Assembly: GCA_033725935.1 (NCBI GenBank)
Contig: MU867060.1
Span: forward strand, 958,922-1,022,921
From: Cladorrhinum sp. PSN259
Lineage: Eukaryota > Ascomycota > Sordariomycetes > Sordariales > Podosporaceae
Direction of reading: 5' to 3'
DNA length: 64,000 nt
The notes under the pieces were generated by a model. It worked only from the letters and a program-made list of their open reading frames with translations. It did not search any database and was not told where the DNA came from. Of this stretch, positions 25,604-37,500 are shown piece after piece. How positions within the stretch are numbered: position 1 is the first letter of the stretch; each line of letters starts with the position of its first letter. A program made the translations under genes and the position numbers.

Positions 25604-26507
25604 TTAGTCAAAGAACTTGCGGTTGGGGTTCTCGCCGAACAGTGCCTTGCGCATAGCTGGAAGAGCACTCTCCCTTAGGAGGTCCAACCTGGCTTCAAAG
25701 GTATTGTCAATGTCAATCTTGCCATTGCCGCCAACAATCCAAACGCCGCCAGTACTAAAGCTTGTCAGTAAGAGATGTCCAAGGCAAACTGATATATCCC
25801 AAAAAAGCTCACCTCCCCTCAGCAATGGGCTCCTCATCATCAATCGTTGCGGAAGTCTCTTTGCCTGTCTTCTCCTTGTACTCGGCCTCGGCAGCCTTGA
25901 TGGCCTTCTCAACAATCTCGTAGTCGGCCTTACGCGCCCGGATCTTGAGCTCGGGCTCATTCAAGGCATAGAATCCCTCCAAAATAAGTCCCTTGAGCAC
26001 GCCCTCGTAGCGGTCCTTGTCCTGTGCGGCCTCGCCGAGGCGCTTCTCAGCTTGGTGGAAGATGTCATCGAGCAACTCCTGGCGGGCGCCGAGAACGCGC
26101 AACCTCGTCTTGTTGGCGACGGTCGACCGGGTGGTTTGCTGCGACATGGTCGCTTGTTTAAACTTTTTCTGGTAGGAGCTGTCGATGGCGTCCGTCTCCT
26201 GCTGGACGAGCTTGGACTTCTCGATGCTGAACTCGGCGTTGGCCTTGAGCTCGATCTCGTGCGCCTTCTCGGTTGCTTCCTGCTTGATGAACGCCGTCAT
26301 CTTTCGGAGCTCTTGTCCGACCTGTGTGAGTTTTACCGTTTAGTTAGCTTTGATGTCCATGTTATACGTCGCAAACCATCCATTATGATGAGCGAGGGGC
26401 TCTGCGGTCGCTTAGTGGACGACATGATGAATCCTAAAAAGTGTAGAGCCTCTGAATCGGCAGCATCGTCGTACCTGATCGTCGGACAAGGCGTGAGCTT
26501 GTGACAT
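25604..26507 (-). CDS. VMA4: V-type proton ATPase subunit E
   Basis: Three exons: 26507-26475, 26321-25813 and 25754-25604. The introns of 153 and 58 bp have GTACGA...ACAG and GTGAGC...TTTAG ends. Product 230 aa, the usual length. Exon 1 encodes only MSQAHALSDDQ; the next residues VGQELRKMTAFIKQEA start the long N-terminal helix that forms a coiled coil with subunit G. The C-terminal globular part includes TGGVWIVGGNGKIDIDNT and ends near ENPNRKFFD. Subunit E is part of the peripheral stalk that holds the V1 head against rotation on vacuolar and endosomal membranes. Both halves match the family along their whole length. The tiny first exon and relatively long first intron are typical for fungal ribosomal and V-ATPase genes. 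Confidence 0.95.
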
Positions 26508-26994
26508 TTTGGAGATTTGTTTGCGAGTCGGATATGTAGGTGTTGTTGGCTATTGCAAGTCCGGCGAGGACGAGGGGCGGGGGATGGGGTCGAGATAGAG
26601 ATGCAAGTGAGCTTCACAGGGGTTTGTTGCGATGACAGGTGCGTTGGCGAGGAAAGTAAATTAATTGTATAACTGGCCTCAGAGAAGTAGGCTGTTTGTT
26701 TCTTTGGGCAATCGATGCGCCAATATGAAGGGGCGAAGAGGAAGTTCGTTGTTTCCGTGGTTGCTTTGGCGTGCTGTGCTCCGACGATGTCAACCAACAG
26801 TGGAGTGGGTGCCGTTGACGCAGCTCACTAACATGGTTCAGGTCCCGCTCCAGGGCTTGGCAGTCAAGAACCTCAGCAGCAGCCTACCCCTGTCAAAAGT
26901 ATCCCACATCGATGGGATAAGGTATCTTAGTCAGCAGCTCACGGTACAGTTAAGTGCTACCGCTGGATAGTGGCTCAACCATCAAGCTTGTAGA
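26508..26994. other. Spacer between VMA4 start and tRNA-Met
   Basis: Promoter region of VMA4 (minus) and 5' flank of the tRNA gene (plus). No gene supported. Confidence 0.5.
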
Positions 26995-27066
26995 AGCTGC
27001 GTGGCGCAGCGGAAGCGCGCCGGGCTCATAACCCGGAGGACACTGGATCGAAACCAGTCGCAGCTA
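26995..27066 (+). tRNA. Initiator tRNA-Met (CAT)
   Basis: A 72-nt intronless cloverleaf. The acceptor arms AGCTGCG (26995-27001) and CGCAGCT (27059-27065) pair perfectly; A is the discriminator. The D arm is GCGC...GCGC. The anticodon arm is CCGGG-CTCATAA-CCCGG with anticodon CAT, and the T arm is ACTGG-ATCGAAA-CCAGT. The first pair A1:U72 and the T loop starting with A instead of T are hallmarks of eukaryotic initiators, so this is the initiator and not the elongator. A run of four T (27071-27074) just downstream could terminate RNA polymerase III. Confidence 0.95.
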
Positions 27067-28036
27067 ATAATTTTCCTTTTTGGTTCTTATAAGTCTCATT
27101 TTTTATTCCTTGTCAATTTGTATTTTTCCTCGAGTTTTGCAACCGATTCTTCTATGACTATAGTAGTCTTTCTTGGTTATTCAAGATTTGACGACAAATT
27201 CCTGTTCCAGGTTCCTGTTGTGCTGGTGACAGCCGCACTGACCAATGCCGCCTGGCACTAGAACTGCAGATGTTCGACCGCCAGCTCTGACGCAGCGCAG
27301 TTACATTCGCCCAACCAGGATCCTCAAGCTCAATTAACAGGCCGACGAGGTCCAGTGTTTCGCCTTCAAATCACTTCTCTCCGCAATCCGTGTTCAATCA
27401 GTTGGTGCGCTTTTTGGTCGCCCTGTCTCTAGCCTTTCTCGGCGACAAGTTGACCCTGTCGTCAGCCTGTGTGGTCTCACACTGCCGCGAAACCAGAACA
27501 AGTCCAGGTCCTTTCCAGGGCCGCTTCCCCATCAAGAACTGGCCTGTGCCTCGTGATCACAACCAGGACCTGACCTCGTCCGCTTGCACACGCACACGCA
27601 GCCCATCCTGTTGATCGAACACTGAGGGTAGCGTCATTGATTGACAGTTTTCTCCTGCAACGGACGATACGACGAGATTTGCGATCTCCCAAACGGCCGA
27701 CGAACGGGACCTGGCGATTCAGCATTCATCCGTTCTGTCGACCGTCTGTCTCCACGATAACGATCAACAGCATACGAAGCTTAACCTTCTGCTCTCCGCC
27801 ACCCGTCATCCGACCTGATAATTTCCAGTGCATTATCTTCAAGGTTTCGATGTTCTTATAGTTCTCCATGCAAATCCAATAAACACCAACCATTTCCTTC
27901 TCTAGCTGCCAGATGCCATCTTGGCTATTGGCGCAATGGGGCTCATTGGGGGGATCTCTCCAGGTGGGAGTATCGCTGTAGGTTTTCAACGTCTGCTTTT
28001 GTTTCATCGTATTTGCCATGCGTTGCGGTTACTGAC
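27067..28036. other. Promoter region of the NIPA-type transporter
   Basis: No gene supported. T-rich directly after the tRNA, then C/T-rich DNA that is likely promoter and leader of the gene at 28037. Confidence 0.5.
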
Positions 28037-29833
28037 ATGCCAATCTCAATCAACCAGCTCGGGATCGTCGTCGGTCTGATATCTACAAGTGTCCAGAGTC
28101 TCGGCCTCACACTCCAACGAAAGTCACACATACTCGAGGACGAAAAAGATCCATACGATGCGAGGCGCCCGCCCTACCGGAGAAGGAGGTGGCAGATAGG
28201 GATGGCAATGTTCATCATATCCAACGTGATAGGAAGCTCGATTCAAATATCCATATTGCCGTTGCCGGTTCTTTCAACGCTTCAAGCATCGGGTCTGGTT
28301 TTCAACTCAATATGCGCCACCTTGATTCTCGGCGAGCCGTTCACGAGGTGGTCTTTGTGGGGTACGATGCTGGTATGCAGCGGAGCAGTCTTGATTGCTA
28401 TCTTTGGAGCAATTCCCTCACCGGCACACAAGCTGAGCGAATTGCTGGATCTGTTGGGGAGGCGGCCATTTGTGATATGGATGTCGTGCCAGGCCGTCTT
28501 TGTGATCGGGCTTGCAGTTGCAACAGAGCTCGTCAGCCAGCTCACTATCTTGATGCAAGACATTCGCTTTCGCTTGGCTCGAGGGTTTGCATACGGGTGC
28601 ATAAGCGGCATCCTATCCGCTCACTCTCTGTTGGTTGCCAAATCAGCGGTTGAGCTGATCGTCAGGACCATTATCGACGGTGACAATCAGTTCGTCCATT
28701 GGCAGTCTTGGATGCTGGTGCTGGGCCTCGTCACGCTCGCACTCAGTCAACTATACTACCTCCATCGAGGCCTTAAGCTGGTCTCTACCTCAGTACTCTA
28801 CCCGCTCATTTTCTGTGTCTATAACATCATAGCGATTCTTGACGGACTTATCTATTTCCGTCAGACCGACATGATCGGTCCGCTGCGTGCCTGCCTCATC
28901 GGTCTCGGCACATTTATCCTGCTCTCCGGAGTTCTCGCACTGTCATGGCGCCTGAGTGATGAACAGCACACGCCGGGCGTCGGCCAGTCTTCGCTCGCTC
29001 CAGGCCTTGGTCTCGTTGAAGACACGGATGGCGAGGAGGAGGAGGAGGAGCACTTACTTCAAGCTGCCGTGGAAGAGGGCGACGAGGAGAGCAGGCTCCC
29101 AACCCAATATAACAACAACACTTACCAGACGTTTAAACCAGCTCGAGTTGCAGCTATTTCCTCAGGCGAAACGACACCATCAGCACCACAACGGCAGCGT
29201 TCGATGGCTCGGTCACTAAGGACGGCATCATCACGGTGGACGGAACGAGCGGAAATCTGGGGCGAGCTGGAGGATCGCGAATCCCCAGAACCGGTGTCTC
29301 CATCGTTCAGTCGACGGCGGTCTACGACCCTGCCTGCCCGGGAGAGATCGTCCCTTCTGGGTAGTGGAGCTCCAAGAAGAGTAGCAAGCGATTACCCTGT
29401 CGCAGGTGGAGGTGACGCTACTGCGGAAGACGAATTATTAGCTTCATCATCATCACCGAGGAGAGCCTTCCGAAGGAGGAGAAAGTCTACGGGTTTCCCT
29501 GGGTTCACTGCGAGAAAAAACCGAAAGTCTTCGGCAGCGGGTGGGATCCAGGATGCTGTGGGCAATCTGTTAAGGATGAAGTGGTGGAGGAGCCTGAGGG
29601 GGCAGCAGGGGGCAAATGATGCGGCTGCCGCACGACACTCCCCGCAGATTCGCTCGGCTAGTTGGGGAGGGGCGGCTGGCGAAGGGTATAGGAGATCTGA
29701 TTTGGAGGCAGGAGAATCTTCTGCTGGGCAACCATTACTTGGCGGCGGTGAACCAGAAAGAGGTGCTGCTATAGATCCAAGGATAGAAGGGTCTGGTGGC
29801 TCAAGAAGGCAACAAGGTGATACAATGGTGTAA
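28037..29833 (+). CDS. NIPA-type magnesium transporter (DUF803)
   Basis: Single exon, 598 aa, starting at the ATG at 28037 (MPISINQLGIVVGL), which begins directly with the first membrane helix as in the family. About nine hydrophobic helices fill residues 1-330. Typical NIPA segments are LQRKSH after helix 1, GEPFTRWSLWGT, the paired helices LVAKSAVELIV and the LYPLIFCVYNI stretch. Human NIPA1/2 are Mg2+ transporters of plasma and endosomal membranes; fungal relatives are mostly uncharacterised. The last 270 residues are cytosolic and disordered, with an acidic Glu run and many Ser-Arg-rich stretches that could be phosphorylated. This tail is long compared with animal NIPA. Convergent with PLS1. 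Confidence 0.9.
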   Translation: MPISINQLGIVVGLISTSVQSLGLTLQRKSHILEDEKDPYDARRPPYRRRRWQIGMAMFIISNVIGSSIQISILPLPVLSTLQASGLVFNSICATLILGEPFTRWSLWGTMLVCSGAVLIAIFGAIPSPAHKLSELLDLLGRRPFVIWMSCQAVFVIGLAVATELVSQLTILMQDIRFRLARGFAYGCISGILSAHSLLVAKSAVELIVRTIIDGDNQFVHWQSWMLVLGLVTLALSQLYYLHRGLKLVSTSVLYPLIFCVYNIIAILDGLIYFRQTDMIGPLRACLIGLGTFILLSGVLALSWRLSDEQHTPGVGQSSLAPGLGLVEDTDGEEEEEEHLLQAAVEEGDEESRLPTQYNNNTYQTFKPARVAAISSGETTPSAPQRQRSMARSLRTASSRWTERAEIWGELEDRESPEPVSPSFSRRRSTTLPARERSSLLGSGAPRRVASDYPVAGGGDATAEDELLASSSSPRRAFRRRRKSTGFPGFTARKNRKSSAAGGIQDAVGNLLRMKWWRSLRGQQGANDAAAARHSPQIRSASWGGAAGEGYRRSDLEAGESSAGQPLLGGGEPERGAAIDPRIEGSGGSRRQQGDTMV

Positions 29834-31069
29834 AATTAAAAAAAAATTATAAAAAAATGAAGAAATATTATGATGGATTATATACCTAGGGACGAGGGAA
29901 CATGAAGGAAAATAAAGGGATACTATTGCCTACCTAAGAAAACGTATGGAAGGTGTTTTTTCCGCTTTGGGCGGTTAGTCTTTATTGAGAGAGAGAGGGG
30001 GGGGGGGGGGGGGCTGATCATTGGTTATGAGGGGGAAAGTTACTATAGCTACTACCTATAGTTCCATGCAACTTCTTTACTTTTTGTATAAGGGAGAAAA
30101 AGACATATATCTCCGTCATGAGTCAAGGAGAAATAGTAAAATACAATATTAGATTGGCAATTTGTGAATTTTACTTTTTATTTGGTAGAGGGAGTGTGAG
30201 AATGTTAGGTTTTCAATATTGTTATTGTTGTTTGTTCGTCAATGCTAGCGTAGGATCTGGAAGAAGAAAAATTGAAGCATTGTATAACCAACTCTTCGGG
30301 TTGATGATGATCAGAATGGAGTTGGTTTGTTTATCCTTTTCTGACCGAATGAGTGGGCAAGTCAGGTGCTTTGGTGGTTTTGTTCATATGTGCCCGAACT
30401 GAGATGAAAGCAAGTAAAGTGTACGTGACCTAAACTTTACCCTCAACTCCCCCTTACTATTATTGCTTCTTCCTTTTGCAGTAGCGGAAACGTCTATATG
30501 GGGAAATACATTCCTTTTCACAACACACAAATCGTAGTTTCTTTGGAACCGCTTTAAGAATCAGTTGAATAAAAGTATTTTATGTACATTGTGCCTAAAC
30601 GATTACGCTACTATAAACAAAGACGCAAAAATGGTATATAGAAGAGAAAAGACATAGGTAATAAAAAAAAAAAAGGCGGCAGCTAAGTAGAATATGGCTC
30701 AAAGATTCTTTCGGTGTTTGGTTTCGTTAGGCCGAGGGGCAGAGGTGAACAACCCCCCATCCATCCTGATAGCGCCCAAGGGACATATCTGGTTTCTCTC
30801 CTCTCCTTTATTTCCCCTCTGCCCTTCCCCCGCCAACAACAGCCATGCTTCAAATGGCGCTCCTCCACGAACCCCTCGTCATCTTTCCTCTAGCCTCTTA
30901 CCTCTAGCCTCTTACCCCTCCCCCTCTCAGTTGAATTGGTTCTCCGGGTCTGAAACGGCAGAATAGTTTTCTCTCAACCTCCACTCTTCCACGCCCCCTT
31001 CCCTCTCTCATTCTTGCGGGCCATTGACGAATAAATAGCACGAGATGATGTTGCATCTTTTCGAAACTC
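29834..31069. other. AT-rich convergent spacer with a G17 tract
   Basis: Between the 3' ends of the NIPA-type gene and PLS1. No gene supported. Contains a GA repeat followed by 17 G (29997-30013) and long AT-rich stretches. Confidence 0.6.
29997..30013 (+). repeat. G homopolymer (17 bases)
   Basis: Seventeen consecutive G preceded by a GA dinucleotide repeat. The length is likely uncertain because such tracts are error-prone in sequencing. Confidence 0.85.
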
Positions 31070-31805
31070 TTAGATTCTTCCAAAGCCGCTCTTCTCATCG
31101 ATATGTCTGAACCTCTCCTTCTCTTTGCGATCCTTGAGCAGACAGGCAGTGGCTATAACGAAGACTGCGTCAATACCCACCATGCCGAACATGGCGGTGA
31201 AGATGTTATCGAGGAAGACGTTTGCAAATGAGGTGATGGGGGTCGCACAGCCGCGCATGACGGCCGCCGCGGCAGGGCTGGGGCACGTGGAATCGGTGAC
31301 AAAGGCCGGTGATGTGCTGTTGAAGTAACCGCAGCAGTTGAACTGTTTTTGTTCATTTTGTTAGCATTCCGAATACCTCGAGGACAAACAGGGGGGGAAT
31401 TACCTCTTTTTGCATGAGCTGTTGGATATCAGGGGGCTGGGCGAAGTAAAGAGGCGCAAACTCCTGCTTAGTCTTGAGAGTCTGGATCCAGAGGTACAAG
31501 CCCACGATCATGCTGAAGAGACCGCAGACAGTGGTCATGTAGCTGCCGAGCTTGAGCCATCCGCGCGATGAGGTAGCAAGGGCGGGAAGAGTAGCGATGA
31601 AGGTGACGAAGATGAAGACGGCATTTACGATTCCGGCTGTTAATGGAAACCTCTGGTACAGAAGGTTTCTGGCAGCTTGTCTCCCGTTTTCTGGGACCTC
31701 ATCCCTGATGTTTCCAACGATGACGGAGAAGCCGATAATGAAAATACCCATCAGCAAGAAGATGCCATCGGCGATGATGTAGGCCAACTGGACTTTATTC
31801 GCCAT
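31070..31805 (-). CDS. PLS1: PLS1-type fungal tetraspanin
   Basis: Two exons, 31805-31404 and 31342-31070; the 61-bp intron has GTAATT...ACAG ends and a GCTAAC branch point. Product 224 aa, the size expected for Pls1. Four membrane helices: about 10-31, 62-82, 92-112 and a last one after the large loop. The large extracellular loop holds the CCG signature (Cys137-Cys138-Gly139) plus Cys154 and Cys166, the four-cysteine pattern of fungal tetraspanins. The tail ends with RHIDEKSG. In plant-infecting fungi Pls1 is needed for the appressorium to form a penetration peg, acting with the Nox2 NADPH oxidase; in saprotrophs it is needed for ascospore germination. The intron falls just before FNCCG. 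Its presence alone does not prove a pathogenic lifestyle. Confidence 0.95.
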
Positions 31806-34800
31806 CTTGTCTTGTGGTTGTGGCGTAACGGTTTCCTTTCCTCCCGAGGCGAGACCGTTCTTCCTTTGACGTCGTTCTAGATTCCCCCTTTTTTCTCGTT
31901 TTCGTATGGCGATATGACGTCCGGCGTCGGGTTTCTGGTGTTGTTCGAACGATGGTATTCTTTTTTTTTTTCCTTCAGTTTGACCGGCAATGAGCGTAAT
32001 GGGCGAGATCGACCTGCAACTCCCAGCACCTTTGAAAATGTTGATTAAATTGGTGAGAAGAAGTGAAGTCGTTTTAGTGAAGTGCCGATGGATGTCACGG
32101 CATCGGTGGAGTGGTGCTTGGACTCTTGTTGGAAAGTCACGGGAAATAAAACACACACACACAATACACACACAAAAACAACAGGGAGAAGAGAAAAGAG
32201 AGAAGATGAGGATCTAGCCTCGAGCAATGACAACACCAAAGAATTAGGTAGGATATCCCGTCCCAAGAAAGAAGATGGTGGTGGGAAAAGCAGAAATCAA
32301 GACCTAGTGAGAAAAAAAGGGACAGATGGGTCTGGCCCTGGCGGGGCGAGCACACACACACTGGCAGAGTCTGAGAACTCTGAGACACTGACACTTGGCC
32401 CAGTAATACCAAAGTACCACAAATGCTCCGACTGCGAATGGAAACACGCGATTCCTCCCCGTCCAACCTGGAAGCGCCTTAACAAAGCGAGTCAACCGCC
32501 TGCTTCAGGCTGTCCTGCGTGTGAGGGCATGTCGTAGGAGATTCTCGGTCCCTGACAGAAGCCGTTTCAGATGGCGTCGGGAGTCCAGGGTCGTGAAGCC
32601 AAGGAGGCGCCTGCACAGACCACCCCGCGCACCGTGGCGCCGAGTGTAACGCCTTGGGGTCGCGCAATTGGTCAAGCCGGGCGGCTCCCCCAGACGCCCA
32701 GACAACGACAAGCCACACCCTGCAAGAAAAATCGAACGATCCAGTCCAATGAACAAACAATTCAATGTGCGGGCCAGATCTCTCGAGTTCCTCTGATCCC
32801 AATCATATGAAATCCGAACTGACTGTAATCTCCATGTTCTAGCTCATTGCGACAGCATATAGCGACGGGAATGCATATCGGGTATGACGCGTACAGATTC
32901 CCCCTAGATCCCGTGGTGACAAAAGCCAAGGAATTGATCGATCACAACATATTATTAGTGTCGATGAGTCGGAGAGGAATGGTTGGTGTCTGTGGTCTAT
33001 TGTACCACTCATCACTTGTATAACTGACATGTCAAGTCGTGTAATGAAGTCTGCGACCCTGGATTTTGTGAGATCAAGTTTGCCGAGGTTGCCCGCTATT
33101 ATATCTCTGAACCCCATCCGCAATGTGACTGCCACAGTGCCAAGGTTGAGCGGGAGGAGCGGTTTCTGGGCGACCGCTTGGGTTCTATTCTCGGTTTCTA
33201 CCCACACGCGTACATCATCTCTTGTTTTGAAGTAAAATCCCCAAATTGTCAATAGATAATCATACCGTTCGGGAAACTGCAAAAGCTCAAAGGAAAAGGC
33301 CCGATATGGCAATAATCGACGCATTCGGCTTGGATCTCGGGTGATGACTCAGCTTCAATCGGCCTGGAAGGACCCGGCAGCTCATCCACTCGATGCTTTC
33401 TTCCTCCAACGAATCAGACCGCAGCTGGCTTCCGTAAGAAGAAGTCGCTCTGGATGCTGCTCCCCGGCTCCGGCCCACTTGTCCAATTTCGATCACATTC
33501 CATGTTGCTGACAGTCTTGGAACCATTGCATCCAGATCATCGCGACCTGAAATAGAAATTGATTCAAAGGAACAGTTCCAAGCTGGTGAGCTAGCGTGGC
33601 ACACGCCTACCAAATGCAGGTGTCGTGGGTGTGTAAAGTCCGAATCAGTGTCAGCAACAGTTCCCATCTGCATCCAGCGTACAGAATACAATCGGATGGA
33701 TGGCACAACCTTGAAACTTGGAACCTGGGGACCGCACCTTTCCCGACCGAGAAAAACTCCAACGTTTCTTTTCCCCCAGACTTTTGGGAGAAAGTTCAAT
33801 TATCCTGGCTCCACATTTTCGACGCTCTGACTTCATCTGGACTTCTTTTCATCCCATCTCGATTCCTCTCCTGATGCAATGCAATCATACCCATCAAACA
33901 GTGCATTGTGTTTGCTGCTGCTGGCCGTCTGGGCATTGCCTCCGGAGTCCGGACCCCTTTTTCGTTGACGAATCCTTCCAGTCACAATCACACGCTATCT
34001 CTCCTCCCCGCTTTTTACCCTTGTTTGTGAGATGCACACATCTCTTCAATCTCCAATGCCTCGAGCCTCAGAGACATCGGATGCACTGAGGGTACCACAA
34101 ACCCCACGGCCATCATTTTGATGAGCTTCAGTCCGCAATCTTCGAGAGCTGTCAGAATCATGCATCAGCTTCGGCAAAGCCGGCAAGCCCGTTGGCTGAG
34201 CGTGTTTCCCTGAGTCTCTGGTGGTTGCTCGGTTACAAATACTGACACACCGCAACTGGGCGAGCTGAGCCTTGAGTCTCTCCTATCACATCTGAAGATG
34301 GTGGGGGCGGGCACACTCATCAGTTGAGTTCCCCTGATGATCGATCCGACGGACTGGGAATAAGCCAAAAAGACCAAATTCTAATTTCGTCTCATGGCAT
34401 GTCACCGCCGACCCCAGACAATAGCAAATGCTGCACGAAAAACATATTGCAACAAAAGAGAAAATGAGATGCCCCGCTCCAGTCACACTTTGGACTGGGC
34501 TGATTGTGAGCGGCAAGTCACCCGCTTGTTTATGTCAACCCCAAATGCTTCCAAAGCATTCAGGTGGCGGAGGAGGCTTCGAATTCGATAGTTCTAGTTG
34601 CCTCCTCCACACCTGCAGGTCTGATGAAAGGGTGAGATTGGTGAGATTGTCCGTCGGGACGATTATTGGTCGCGGGTTGCCAAAGAGTGGTTCCCGACCC
34701 GTCTCCTCCGTTCGAGAATCCCTGCTTCTGTTGCCTGCAACCGGAAGACTCGCGGGCAAAGGAACGCGTGCAAGAGGTGCTGGCGACCAGCAAACTGGCA

Positions 34801-36620
34801 AGCTGGCGACGCGACCTGCGGACTGCGGACTCGAGGCGCAACAACCAAGACCACGGTTGGGTTGGGAACGAAACCCCACTCCACATCTCCTCCTCCTCCT
34901 CCTCGGCGACCAGCGACCAAAGACCACCAGGCGAGCAGGCGAAACGTGGGAGGCAGTCAGACCTTGATGCAAGTGCGCTGCCGGAAGCATTACGCGCAAG
35001 AATAGCGCGGCCAGTGCTCGTCTCTCGTGATTCTGTTACCCTACTTGCCGCTGTGATGTGAAGTGGTCCAGGATGAAGCCTTTTGTTGCTTTTCCATCTT
35101 CGGTGTTTTTTATGCCTTTTGACATCCCGACCGAGCCCATGAGGTTCATCGCATTTTTGATCTTCGCATACGCCATGTTCCAGTCGGGACCCAGTTGGAC
35201 AGAGCGCTCGGTGATCTACTCTGAAATGTTTCTTCGTTCCTTGTCCTTGTCCTTGGTCCCGTCTCGTCGTCCTGACCTCGATTTGCTGATTGTCACAGTG
35301 TTTCCCAGGACCCGCTAACTGTGACTACCTGGCCGCTCAGTCTCGGCTGGATGCTAGCACTGTGTGAGCGCTCCCCCAAGGGCCCCTGGCTCGTGCTGAG
35401 TGCTGACGGAACCGTGACAAGGGAATTGTGGGCCTTGGCAGAGCAGAAAGCACAACGCAGCCGGGAAACAGCTCTTTAGTCACCTGACGACAGCTGCAGC
35501 AACTGGGCGGACAACTCCGCTTCCGGGAACGGAAACAACGGCCGTCTACTTTGGTGCTAACCCCATCACGACGGAGACTTTGTATGGATTCGGTTTTGGA
35601 AGTTACGGTCACCGTCAGATATGGACTCGGCTTTGGGAGTTCTTTGTTACACTTTCTCCGTGCTGTGTGCGTGTGTGCACCATGAGGGCATGCTGTCATC
35701 TGCAGCCACCAGTTCTTGCTGTCCTCCTGCTCCCCCTGTGAATTGTCGAGAAGCAGACCCCGGGAACTTGAACTAGCTGCAGCCTCCTGCAGGTCGTGCA
35801 CCATGGGTTGCTGCTGCTAGCCCGCACTAGTGCCCTTCCCACGGCACCTTCCCCCCTTTGGCAGGCACCCCAGGAAAGCAGCGGCCAACCCCCCGCCCCT
35901 CCATCCTCTTCTCAGTCCCAGTTCTGCCAGTTCCCACACCGTGCACGCGTGCAGCTCCAGGACCACAGCCCCCGCCCTTCGTTTTTTTAACTGTCTGGTC
36001 CGTTGATGGCCCGCAGCCTGCGTGCCACCACCTCGCTATCCTCTTTTCAATCATTCCGCTGTCACCAAACCCTTTCAGTCGAGGCGCGCCTACTTTGACA
36101 TTTTTGATGCTTGTTTCTTGACAGGGAACCTGCAATTCCAAAAACGTATTTGTATTTGACGCGATCAGAATCACACAGATTCAGTCAGTCGTCGCTGCGG
36201 CTTTCCTCATCTTTCCGCGCCCTGAAACCCCCCTCTCCTCCGAATCAAAAGAAGAAGAAAAAAGAAAACTGTGTGCGTTGTACTGTCAGTTTCCTATTTG
36301 CAGGAAAATTCCCACTGTACTGGCAACCAACCCAAGTCCAGCCATCAGTCGGTCGGTGCGTGCCACACACGCGAAATACCTAACCTGGGTCAGCCAGCCA
36401 GACAAAGCAAATAAAAATTAAACTTGAATTCCTCGCTTCCTTCCGCCGGCACACCAGACTGAATACAGTGCATCAGCAGCAGCACCCAACCAGGTTTCGG
36501 TGACAAAAAGGCGACCTCTCCGCTCAACGCCAGATCAAGTCTAGGCCATCGGCACAACGCTCAAAACAGCATCTCCACCATTTTGCCTTTTTTGTATCTC
36601 GTGATACCTGAACGGTAAAA
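31806..36620. other. 4.8-kb divergent region between PLS1 and MCM1
   Basis: No supported gene. Overlapping short frames on both strands have neither domains nor consistent splice signals. The CA repeats at 32149-32175 lie in the PLS1 promoter. The last kilobase before MCM1 is C/T-rich, as expected for a long leader and promoter. Length suggests complex regulation or an unrecognised non-coding RNA. Confidence 0.45.
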
Positions 36621-37500
36621 ATGGCCGACATCACTGATCAACACGACGTAAAATCGCCATCCGAGCTCGACGAAGGCCACCTCGGCAATGGAAACTCGGC
36701 CGCTGAGAGTCGCGGCATCAAGCGCGCCCGCCCTGCCACGGCTGACGACGATGATGATGACGATGAGAAGGGCGGCCGCGAGCGCCGCAAGATTGAGATC
36801 AAGTTCATCAGCGATAAGTCGCGCCGACACATCACTTTCTCCAAGCGCAAGGCTGGCATTATGAAGAAGGTTTGTTCGCGCCCATCTGAACTTTGCATCG
36901 CAGTTGCGCGCGCTTGTTCGAACGAAAGTCCATCAGCAAGATGTACGCGCGCTCTCTTTCCATGACCAATCGCTAACTCGAGTCTTTGTGCATCAGGCGT
37001 ATGAGTTGTCAGTATTGACAGGCACCCAGGTTTTACTCCTGGTCGTGTCGGAAACAGGCCTCGTCTACACCTTCACCACGCCCAAGCTGCAGCCTCTCGT
37101 TACCAAATCCGAGGGAAAGAATCTTATTCAGGTAAGACACGTTGCGCCCATGCTCTTTGCCCAGGACGCGTCTTGAGAGCTCCGCGTTGCAATCTCAGTC
37201 CCAACTGAACATCTGTCTGACTGCTCTCTTTCTTAGGCATGCCTGAACGCCCCCGAACCACCTGCTGGCGGCGAAAACGGCGTCGACGAGGTTGATTCCC
37301 CCGAGGAGCCCGCAAACACCCATATCCCTCCCCAGCAGGCCCGTCCTGGCATACCACAGGGCCACGGAATTCCTCCTGGCTACATGCCCGCCGCCGTTGG
37401 CATGGACCCAATGGCCTATAACAACTACGTGCAGCAGCAGCGTGGTAACCAGTACATGCCGCAGTCAGGCCTGTCGCAACATGCGGGCCATCAGTCATAG
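36621..37500 (+). CDS. MCM1: MADS-box transcription factor Mcm1
   Basis: Three exons: 36621-36869, 36997-37131 and 37237-37500. The introns of 127 bp (GTTTGT...TCAG, branch GCTAAC) and 105 bp (GTAAGA...TTAG) both fall in phase 0. Product 215 aa. An acidic Asp run at about 42-48 precedes the SRF-type MADS box at about 53-110: RRKIEIKFISDKSRRHITFS, then KRKAGIMKK, ending exon 1, and AYELSVLTGTQVLLLVVSET in exon 2. Exon 3 is Pro/Gln/Gly-rich. Mcm1 binds CC(A/T)6GG sites as a dimer and, with partner factors, controls mating, cell-cycle and metabolic genes; in filamentous fungi it is also needed for sexual development and for virulence in pathogens. All DNA-contact residues of the box appear intact. 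Confidence 0.95.

Noticed and set aside
31406..32171. Extension of the first PLS1 exon upstream to 32171
   Set aside because: The family start (MANKVQLAYIIADG) is at 31805, and the upstream codons are low complexity and unlike tetraspanins.
32839..33324. A 161-codon minus-strand frame between PLS1 and MCM1
   Set aside because: No domain, no signal peptide and no compatible flanking exons were found; its length is not unusual for non-coding GC-balanced DNA.
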